In this document: positions 55,607 to 64,000 of the stretch, in pieces
How positions within the stretch are numbered: position 1 is the stretch's first letter
How the letters are laid out: each line of letters starts with the position of its first letter
Assembly (NCBI GenBank): GCA_035771165.1
Contig: JAWNZC010000234.1
Location: 3,013,001 to 3,077,000, forward strand
Source of the DNA: Paragorgia papillata
Taxonomy: Eukaryota; Cnidaria; Anthozoa; Scleralcyonacea; Coralliidae
Direction: 5' to 3'
Length of the DNA: 64,000 nt
Position numbers and translations under genes: made by a program
The notes under the pieces: model-generated
What the model was told of the DNA's origin: nothing
Databases searched by the model: none
What the model saw: only the letters and a program-made list of their open reading frames with translations

Positions 55607-57115
55607 GAAACATCGGCAGATGATATAATTGTATGGGGGAAAAGTCAAGCAGAGCACGATTGTAATTTGGAAGCAGCCCTACAGCGTTTAGCCAGCAAGA
55701 AGCTGACACTAAACCAGGCCAAGTGCAAGTTCAACCAACCTAGCCTATGGTTCTATGGGTACATCCTGTCAAAAGATGGAATTTCAGCAGATCCCAAGAA
55801 AGTAGAAGCCATAAAGCATTTCAAGAGGCCAACAGATGTCAGTGAATTGCGCAGTTTCCTAGGACTGGCCAATTACTGCTCGAGGTTTATCCAAGATTTT
55901 TCGACAATTACTGCACCTCTGCGAGATTTAACCACAAAGTCGTCCAAGTGGAAATGGTCAAGAAAAGAACAACAATCTTTTGAAAAAATCAAAGAAGCTA
56001 TTGCATCTGACTGCGTCATGGCCTTCTATGATCCAAATCGACAAACCCAAATTACTGTTGATGCAAGCCCTGTGGGTCTGGGTGCAGTTCTAGCTCAGAC
56101 TCAGGAAGATGGCCAAGTTCGTTGTATTTCTTATGCCAGTCGTTCATTGAGTTCAGTAGAGTGCCGCTACTCTCAAACAGAGAAGGAAGCGCTTGCAGCT
56201 GTTTGGGGTTGTTTCCACATCTACCTTGTTGGCACTCAGTTCGATCTCATCACCGACCACAAGCCGCTGGAAATAATCTATGGTCCGAAGTCAAAACCAA
56301 GTCTGCGGATAGAGCGTTGGTTACTACGTCTACAGCAATATCGATTTAACATCAAATATCGTCCTGGTTCCAGCAATCCAGCAGATGTCTTATCACGACA
56401 GACATTGTTTACAACCTACTGTTCACCACCAAAAGCCGAGGAATATGTGAACTTTGTTCAAGATCATGCAGTCCCAAAGTCCTTAGCACTCAAAGACATT
56501 GTTACTGCAACAGAAGAAGATCCAGAGCTACAGAAAGTTATTAAGTCTATACAAGGTGAAGCATGGGACAAGAAGGATCACACTCTACGCTCGTACCATA
56601 CTATCTGTGATCAACTATCTGTTTCAGGCAAAGGAGTAACCTTACGAAATTCAAGAATTGTCATTCCTCTTAGTCTTCGATCACGTGTTCTATCTATTGC
56701 CCATGAAGGTCACCAGGGGATAGTTAAAACGAAGATGCTCCTACGCAGCAAAGTTTGGTGGCCTGGAATAGATTTACAAGTTGAACGCATGGTAAAGGAA
56801 TGTCTACCCTGCCAAGCTTCTCTTCATCAATCACCAAAGACCCAACAGCCTCTCAACATGACCAATCTTCCACCTAAACCATGGCACACAGTCCATGCTG
56901 ATTTTTGTGGCCCTTTTCCAACTGGTGAAAAGTTGTTGGTAGTTATTGATGCCTATTCGCGATATCCAGAAGTGGAAATCATGAACAGTACCACAACGAC
57001 ACCAGTCATATCCCGACTCCAGAGAATTTTCGCACGGCATGGATATCCTGAGCAGTTCACCACGGACAATGGCCCACCATTTAATGCAGTTGAATTCACC
57101 AGGCCAACTATCTGA
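55607..57115 (+). pseudogene. Gypsy RT end, RNase H and integrase
   Basis: One base off at 55,607-55,620, then SADDIIVWGKSQAEHD (RT catalytic aspartates), FLGLANYCSRFIQDFS, RNase H (ITVDASPVGLGAVLAQ; YSQTEKEALAAVWG; LITDHKPLE) and integrase with an H-H-C-C zinc finger (HEGHQGIVKTKMLL ... CLPCQASLH) and core aspartates in HTVHADFCGPFPTG and FTTDNGPPFN. A stop at 57,115 comes one frame before the rest. Confidence 0.9.
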
Positions 57116-57852
57116 AAGAGCACGGTGTTCAGCATCGCCGTATTACACCTTATTGGCCTCAGGCAAATGGTGAGGCGGAACGATTTATGAAAACCATTAC
57201 AAAGGCAATTCGCACAGCGCATGTTGAAGAGAAAAGGTGGCAAGATGAACTTGACATCTTTTTACTTAACTACAGGTCTACACCACACACGACTACTGCG
57301 ACAAGTCCATCCCAATTATTGTTCAACCGAACAATACGAGACAAGCTTCCCAGTTTAACAGCATTGCAATCTGACGAAGAAGACAACCAAATGAACGAAC
57401 AAGTGAAACAGAGAGATGAAGAGGAAAAGAAGAAAATGAAAGACAGAGCAGACAAAAGAAACAAAGCTGCAGTGTCAGAGATTCAAGTAGGTGATCAAGT
57501 TCTGGTTCCAGCTCCGAAGCATAATAAGTTGTCCTTACCATTTCAAGTTCATCCATACAAAGTCGTGGCTAGAAAAGGAAGCATGGTAACAGCACAAAGT
57601 AAAGACCACACCATAACCAGAAATGTTGCTTGGTTTAAGAAAATAACAAAAGCAGCAAAGATGGATGATAGTGACGCTGATGAGGAAGATTCTGATGAAT
57701 GGGTAGAGGAAGAACAGAATGATCCAAATGCAAACGAGCCTGAATCTGGCAGCGAGTTTGAACTTGACAACGAGCCTGAACCTGACAATGTTCTTACACC
57801 AAGATATCCAATCCGTAGGAACAGGCAACCTCCTAACTATTATATAAGATAG
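57116..57852 (+). pseudogene. Gypsy integrase C-terminal part
   Basis: Continues after the frame change: PQANGEAERFMKTITKA (catalytic glutamate), NYRSTPHTTTATSPSQLLF, a charged coiled stretch (DEEEKKKMKDRADKRN), the GPY-type region (VGDQVLVPAPK; PFQVHPYKVVARKGSM) and an acidic tail, ending YPIRRNRQPPNYYIR at 57,852. Confidence 0.85.
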
Positions 57853-57961
57853 TAAGTCAGAACTACTATTAACACTTAATATATAATTAGTTAAATAACT
57901 TTACGAACATCATTGAAACAGTTTATATTATACAGTATTAATCTATAAAGAAATGGAGGGA

Positions 57962-58118
57962 TGTAATGTTGTCACATGACAGGTGGACACATGACACGGA
58001 GAAGAACACACACACATGGTGTGGATGCATAGACTGAAAGAGTATGTGTTAACGTGGTTTTGTGTAAGTGTTTAAGTTTGATATTCTAATAATAAAGGTA
58101 TACAACGACTACATTATA
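57962..58118 (+). repeat. 3' LTR of Ty3/Gypsy element
   Basis: Same as 53,089-53,245 and followed by AATTA. Confidence 0.85.
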
Positions 58119-58207
58119 AATTAGATAATTCCTATCGAATGATATTGATTTATTGATTGGCGTTCCAATCATCGATTGTGATCAATTGCATAGGCCATGG
58201 CTATAAT

Positions 58208-58850
58208 AGTCAGAGATTTGAAAGCTTACCTGTCAGAAATTCCCTTCTTGGCCCACCAGTGTGAATAGCTCATGGCCAGAAATTACGGACATGCAAGATT
58301 TGTGCAATTGCGCATGTCTCAGATTTCCCCGATAATGGCGGACCGATACCCTATGTTATTTCATAGGGAAATTAAGTATTCTCAAAATAGAATGGTCTAT
58401 TGCGTTCTTCAAACAACTGCCGCAATGCGGTAGACATGCGACGGTCATCGGAAACACATTCATCAACAAACATTCTCAACACGTTGTATACCCGCCCTGC
58501 TTTTTGCGATTAAATACTCAAAATAATTAACCTTGTATTACACTGGGAATATGTGGGATTTCTCAAATGATTCCATTTTAAACGCTTGGTTCTCCTTACG
58601 TATTCAATAATCCGTAGTTGCCGCAATCGTTTGGCTTTGATGAGTAATATCCCCATGCTTTCCGCCATCTTCGAGTTTGATACTCACGATAAAAGTTCTG
58701 CTTTTTCGATTTAAAAATCCATTAGCCAGCGAGCGGAATGAGCGCCGCCATATTATTGCTTCGTTGTCAAAAGGAGCGATTTCACTTGCTAGTTAAACTC
58801 GAAATATTTAACAGTTATACCATGAGCTCGAGTTGTATATGAGCTCATAG
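58208..58850 (-). other. Possible 5' exons between the two host genes
   Basis: On the minus strand, an ATG at 58,668 opens MAESMGILLIKAKRLRQL and runs about 50 codons; after a stop, the same frame reads VYNVLRMFVDECVSDDRRMS to about 58,372. A second short ATG-led stretch (MSYSHWWAKKGISD) at about 58,274-58,231 ends at a good donor, AG|GTAAGC. They could be 5' exons of the HECT gene or another gene, but no splice pattern joins them in frame. Weak. Confidence 0.25.
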
Positions 58851-58855
58851 CCCAG

Positions 58856-59005
58856 CCGGCATTTCGACGTCGATTCAACGTCACTTCGCGGCGTCGAATC
58901 GACGTCGAAAAGAAGTTGGATATGGAAGTTGGATCGACGGCGTGAAGTGACGTCGAATCGACGTCAACACAACGTTATTTCGACGTGGATACAACGTTGG
59001 TTGGA
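58856..59005. repeat. Iterated CGACGTCGA / ACGTT palindromes
   Basis: Diverged units of tcgacgtcgattcaacgtca and tcgaatcgacgtcgaa and then caacgtt-type units. Self-complementary satellite-like sequence. Confidence 0.75.
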
Positions 59006-59182
59006 CATTTATATACAATTATATGTTGGTTAATATTTGATCGTGCGAGGCGAGATTAATTATTACTTGATGTGTACATATACGCGGCCGCACGACGAGT
59101 GAAGAAAATGTAATGCCTTTATATGTGAAAGAAAAATAACTCTATTCCAAACAATTTGAAAAATTGTTAACGTTTTGTGTAT

Positions 59183-62100
59183 TCAACACAAGTCAAAATA
59201 TTGATCATCACTTCTTATCTTCCTCAACCTTGATCTTAAGTCTACTACCACCGGTTCTATCTGGGCATATTTCAGACATCTTCCAATTGCATTACTAACA
59301 TCATCTTCACTACCTTTGTGGCTGCTAAGCACGCTTTCTGAATAAAATGAAAAACGTAACTTTAGAAAAAATGCTAGACAACCAAAACAGCTACTATACT
59401 GTACGTAATTATATAACTAATTATCTCTGCGTAAATGCCAAATATTAACTTTAATAACATCGCCTACAATGCACTTTTTTTAAATACATGTAATCGGATG
59501 ATATGTAATTGACTTGCTTGAGCAGGAGTCAGCCGCTTGGCTAGCCGGTTATTATATACATTATACATCGGTGTATATATACCAGTATGTGATATATCAC
59601 ATATTATATAGCATGCTATCGGATATGAGCTTTTGCGTAATCTGATTGGTTCCCTACCACCAGGCTATCAGCTCATATCCTGCTGGTGGAGGAAAAACAA
59701 GATGGTGGCATGTTTTTTTTTAAACTGCCGAAAAGAGTTGAAATTGACGGATTTTTATACAGATAAACATGAACACCCTCAAAAACACCCTCAAACCAAT
59801 GTATAAAAAAACAACACTAAAAATGCATTTACAAATACACAATGTAGCATGTTAAATGGTAAAATTCACCTAAAAATTACGTCATTTTACTTCAAAAACC
59901 CGACTAAATTAATGGGCTGATATTAATTTGTTGACAAGCAAAGAAACTCACGGTTAAAATCAAGCTTACAACACACATTTCGTGGGAGGTCACCATTTAT
60001 TTAGATAAGCATTTGGAGTAGTAAAAAGCATGTTCTTTTTCAAAAACAACCAACTAAGTAATTTAGTTTCACTGCCGAAGGTGTTTCAGTTTCATTTTTG
60101 CATGAAATCAAAACCTTTTTCACGACAGCAACGCTAATATAAACATCTGACCCACCTTTTGACTTATTTATTTATTTATGAAGCTTCGCTTCTTAAAATT
60201 ACATGAGAAATAAAATAATTAGGGGAGAAAAAAAAATAAGAGAAAAGAAGCTGGGACACCACAACAGTTAAACACCAAATTTCGAAGCTGTTTACCGAAC
60301 AGCTCAGCGAGAAACTCTATGTGAATGCATCATTACGCATGGCGGAAGTATTAGTTGCCTATGCCGGAAGTTTGTTGTTTCAAACATTTCGCTGTAATTT
60401 ATGTCTCTTGTATATTTTGTCTCTTGTACAGTGCTTGGCTATATAATAAAACAGTTATACCATTCGCTCGCGTTGTATATGAACTAATAGCCAACTCGGC
60501 GAAGCGCCTCGTTGGCTATTAGCTCATATACGACTCGAGCTCATGGTATAACTGTTAAATATACACTGAGGCTTTGTCTCCGGTTGATATATCCCAAATA
60601 CATGCACCTTGGTAACGGTATAAATTATAACCTTTACATAAAAACACATGTCAAAACATACCGATGATAATTTTATAGAGCTGTGTTTTGCCAAAAGCAA
60701 TCTTGGCTCCATTTCCTCTTAAATTCATTTGGCTCATCAACTCATTGGTCATTAACCTAGGCATAATAAGAATTCCATAATCAATAATAATTTATGTCAC
60801 TTTTCACAATATCTTTTCCAACTTAGAATCCACTGCAGCAACCACTCCAATATTTTCTAAATCAAAATATTTTTACTAACAGAAAAATAACTGAATTTGC
60901 ATACCTATTCATTATTTTGCTAACATTGTCCTTCAAAGACACACCTTCAATTCTGGACACTCTTGACACCTATTAGAATTGTAATAAATTTAACTGATAC
61001 ACAAGTATAAAACAAGACTTCAAGGTTATTCAATAGTCAATATGGTTTCTTGGAAAATGAGGAAATGGTAATTTGAGCCTCAAAAAGTGTAAATGAATTT
61101 CCCGGAGGAGAATGATATAGAAGAACATGCTTGGCATCAAATGTTGTCAATAAATAAAGTGATCCAGCAGTTGCTATGGATACAACATACATGTACCATA
61201 TATGTCATGTTTGTAAATGGGTCCAAATTACATTTTAACTCAATCTCAATAAAAACGAGGTAGACGACCTTGGATTTTTTCTCATGAGCATACGTGATCA
61301 ATGGACATTTAATTTTTTAAGAATCTGCTGATCAAATTATTTTTCCATGAAATGTTTTTTGTATTTTACTTTTGAAAAAAATGAATATAAGTATATAATT
61401 TTTTTAAATCTGCCTAATGCTTCACACAACATAAAGGAAAGTTTTAATGAAAACATAGATGTTAACTGAATCTTCCTCAAATTAAATTAGGTTGAATGGT
61501 AGTTGCCATACAAAGCACTAAAAACTTTGTTTATTTAACTGTATTGATGGCCTGAATGTTTTTCTATGAATGACATTCTGTTTCGTTCTCTTTCAAAATA
61601 TTCATGCACACTTTTGAATTTCAAAATTTGCATGTTTTTCCACTCCTAAAAAAGATCTATTGGTCAACCTTAACTCAGAAATTTGTCGACATGAACAAAA
61701 AATCATGAAGTATATAATTTGTTCTAACTTTATCATATTTAAAATGCACATTACAACGCACATTACCATTTGATTTTTCCTTGCAGTGGAATCAGACAAT
61801 TCCTTGTCTAATGATTGTAACTCCTCACGCTCTCCAATCTGGTGAACATGGTAATCTGAATCAGCACATTCATACTTCTTACCAAGCTGTTGTATGTTGT
61901 CTCTGATTTCAGTGAGAAGAAAAATAACTCTCTTCTGAAACCCTGTGTAATAATACAGGAAATTTTTTTTAAATATGTATGCTCAGGCGCACATATATCT
62001 GCGCTTTAAAGTTTAAATGTTACCAGCGTGCGTTGGTTTAGAGGAAGTAGTGAAGCCTGTACTTACTGTATCGAAAGGAAGAGCATTTTTTTGGCTAGTG

Positions 62101-63973
62101 GAAATATTGTCGTATGGTATGAATGACTGTATTGTGACATTCAAAATGAAGGTTTTATTGCAATAGTTTTGGTTACAAAAACCATAACTGATACAGTACA
62201 TTGTTGTCATAACAGCACTTACATTTCACATTTGGAAAGAACACTGATGTGTTGAAAAATGTCGACAATCTATCACCTCTACACTGTAACTACAGTACAT
62301 TTCGACACTATTTCACTTGTTTATTTTAAAATTTTTATGTTGTGTCACATTGAACCTTTGAACACTGACATTTTTTCTGTCTTCTTTGTGCTGTTTTTAC
62401 AAACAATTGTAATTGTTATTATTAAAACAATTTTATTAAACTATAAATTTTGTCTATAAATTCTGTTACTTTTGTTACACATAGAAAACTTAGTGTACAC
62501 TTCTCGAAGCTTTGGAAGTTTAAAAAATACTTCGCTTTCATCTCCATTACTTGAAAAGGTTTACTCATAGTGCTAATAAAGAATGCTCTGTTCTACCAAC
62601 AGTAGCCCAGATAAATGACATGCCATTTCAGTGTCACGATCAGCAAACTCTTTCTCAGGGCCTTATGGGTTTTGCACAGTCATTACAATGTCAGCCACTT
62701 AAGCATTGATATATGAAGTTTTAAACCTCCTATTTTATGCCTTAAATCTTTATAAAACAACGCTTCTTCTTCTTTTAAGAGTTACCAGAGCAATCGGCAT
62801 AGAATCTAGCCGACATTCTCAAACTTGCATAAAAGATAGTCAAAGGGTATGTGAATACACCACGTAAGTTTCATTACCTTTTATAGAGATTTAAGTTAAG
62901 GCATAAAATATGAGATTTAAAACTTGTCTTGTATATTTAAGAAATGGTTCATGGTTTGGCGTACTCCATGGAGTTATGGATGCACGTGGGAAGTTCGGAG
63001 AGCACAAAAAAAGCGTAAGAGTTGGTCGAGGTGTAGCCGAGAATCTATCTAGATTTTTGAGTGCTCTCCAGCTTCCCAAGTGCATCCATAACTCAATGGA
63101 GCACGCCAAACCATGAACCATTCCTTTTATAACAGAGAATCAGACACAAAACAATGGAAAACAATATTTATTTCGCTGATTAAATATAAATTTCTCATTA
63201 CGTTTGAAATTACCGTGCTCCATCGAGTTATGGAGCACGCACGGTAGCCAATCTGAAACACCGTTGTATTACATCTATGTTATAATACTAATTATAATGT
63301 AGGTAATAAACAGGTACAGTACAATTGTGCTATCATCAGTATTATGTACTTACTTACTTCTGGGATAGGGAAATTATCAGTGTTTTCTGTTTTCTTGACC
63401 TTTGGAGTTTGGCTTTCTGTGAAATGTTTTTGTTCACTTGAGGACCGTCTTCCTTTTGAACGAGACCTGGATCTTGATTTTCTACAAGTTGGAGTTTCTT
63501 TATTGTATCTGTTTTCAGTTTTATGGTCCCGCTTCCTTGCCTGAGAAGATGAACACTCTTGTTGCGAGGTTGAAGAACTGCTTGACAATGACCGTGATCT
63601 TCTTTTTGGAGACCTAGATCTTTATAACAACGTATCTGAAGGTGGAGTGGATTTAAGAGATGAAGATGTTAAGGATACCCCTTTACTTTCCTCAAATCGA
63701 CCTTTGAATTGTGGAGGTGGTGATGGAGTGCGACACTTTTCTATAAGAAAATAATTGAAAGTGCTTCTTTCATTATCTACAGTAATTTCATATGAAGCCA
63801 AGCATTTTCAACAAAAAAAAAATTCTATCCACTATAAATGATGTCTTACAGTTCAGATCATTATGTACCTGTGTTGGATTTTTTCTTTTTAACTTCAATT
63901 GTTTCATTATGATCCTCATCATCACTTACTTCAGCGGTCGTAAAATTGTATTCTTCACATAACTGCCTATCCA
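59183..63973 (-). CDS. DUF4806-domain host gene, six exons seen, 5' end outside
   Basis: Exons: 63,973-63,869; 63,740-63,354; 61,942-61,767; 60,969-60,905; 60,756-60,662; 59,337-59,183 (stop). All have GT-AG borders and matching phases. The first encodes an acidic region (EVSDDEDHNETIEVKKKKS), the second a long Ser/Arg-rich region (SRSPKRRSRSLSS; CRKSRSRSRSKGRRSS) typical of nuclear proteins, and the next three the conserved part: FQKRVIFLLTEIRDNIQQL, VSRIEGVSLKDNVSKIM, LMTNELMSQMNLRGNGAK, IAFGKTQLYKI. These match the DUF4806 pattern, which ends in a nuclear protein family of unknown role. An in-frame TAA in exon 2 (63,624-63,622) is unexplained: error, a short intron or a pseudogene. Confidence 0.65.
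59620..59700. repeat. Short inverted repeat in the last DUF4806 intron
   Basis: cggatatgagctttt / ccaggctatcagctcatatcctg; distantly like the 60.45-kb fold-back. Confidence 0.45.
60450..60556. mobile_element. Fold-back element, CGGCGAAGCGCC loop
   Basis: aacagttataccattcgctc ... tatgaactaatagccaac pairs with gttggctattagctcatata ... ctcatggtataactgtt; the loop is tcggcgaagcgcctc. A half copy lies at about 58,808-58,852 (aacagttataccatgagctc). It is in a DUF4806 intron. Confidence 0.75.
61000..61760. other. DUF4806 intron, no other gene seen
   Basis: AT-rich sequence between exons at 60,969 and 61,767; no ORF or repeat structure that I can support. Confidence 0.45.
62933..63265 (-). mobile_element. 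Fold-back element, second copy of the 7.6-kb family
   Basis: Inverse match to 7,632-7,950: aagaaatggttcatggtttg, gcatccataactcaatggag, gtaatttc/gaaattac and ggctaccgtgcg landmarks in reversed order. It lies in the DUF4806 intron between exons 2 and 3. Confidence 0.75.
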
Positions 63974-64000
63974 CTAAATAAATTACAAAAATATAAAATT

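Larger units (their letters stand above)
53089..58118 (+). mobile_element. Ty3/Gypsy LTR retrotransposon, 5.0 kb
   Basis: LTR, gag, protease, RT, RNase H, integrase and LTR in the Ty3/Gypsy order. LTRs are unusually short (157 bp) and appear identical, which implies a recent insertion, yet the coding region has about six frame breaks and a 468-bp duplication. The TGGCGACGAG primer site could pair with a tRNA ending CTCGTCGCCA (mag-like elements use tRNA-Ser); inferred. No env-like gene. Confidence 0.85.
52905..58207. mobile_element. Older palindromic element split by the Gypsy insertion
   Basis: Left piece 52,905-53,088 begins gctattacccggcctatgcaa and is full of attgatatcaat palindromes; right piece 58,124-58,207 ends ttgcataggccatggctataatag. 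The outer ends are inverted repeats of each other, and the AATTA target duplication of the retrotransposon lies between. The original element was about 270 bp. Confidence 0.65.

Overview
The window is animal nuclear DNA, not prokaryotic: AT-rich, with spliced genes with GT-AG introns, many microsatellites and many transposon families. The mix (piggyBac, hAT, TTAA-flanked DDE element, Penelope, CR1-like LINEs, Ty3/Gypsy with very short LTRs, a Polinton/Maverick-like element, abundant short fold-backs) together with G2E3-like HECT and DUF4806 host genes suits an invertebrate, most likely a cnidarian. That is an inference from repeat and gene flavour; I cannot name a species.

Layout. 1-22 kb is a graveyard of mobile elements: a LINE tail split by a hAT-type fragment (1-1620), 5S-derived repeats, several fold-back elements, a frameshifted piggyBac transposase (about 9.4-11.1 kb, minus), microsatellites, a Penelope-like remnant (14.5-15.4 kb, minus) and a zinc-ribbon integrase-type pseudogene (17.2-18.4 kb).

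A host HECT-type E3 ligase gene runs on the minus strand from 51.7 kb to 20.4 kb. I recovered four exons; splice phases match across all of them, including across one giant intron (22.2-51.0 kb). That intron holds a Russian doll of mobile DNA: (1) a CR1/L2-like LINE with a 2A-like motif (about 22.5-50.4 kb); (2) inside its endonuclease region a ZMYM1-like hAT element, 23,124-47,421, with an 8-bp target duplication (GTTTCTAT); (3) inside the hAT transposase gene a 13.3-kb Polinton-like element, 25,457-38,793, with a 6-bp target duplication (AGCGTG); and, upstream in the same hAT, a 6.1-kb element flanked by TTAA, 39,754-45,887, carrying two convergent genes; (4) inside the Polinton-like element, smaller elements again.

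The Polinton-like element is the most unusual object. It is almost entirely a palindrome: two arms of about 6.5 kb point at each other around a 63-bp spacer. Each arm carries a Bcl-2-like protein, a Cys/His-motif protein, a region of iterated repeats inside a TA-flanked element, a double RING-like protein and a C2H2-plus-P-loop ATPase. DNA polymerase B, integrase, protease and capsid genes were not seen. It looks like a defective, end-duplicated virus-like genome that integrated with the normal target duplication.

53.1-58.1 kb is a Ty3/Gypsy retrotransposon with 157-bp LTRs that look identical, many frameshifts and an in-frame 468-bp duplication in pol; it sits inside an older palindromic element. 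59.2 kb to the right edge is a minus-strand, multi-exon DUF4806 host gene, cut off at its 5' end by the window.

Single-base frame breaks, often in homopolymers, recur in elements that otherwise look young. Some are probably sequencing or assembly indels, so 'pseudogene' calls should be read with that in mind.
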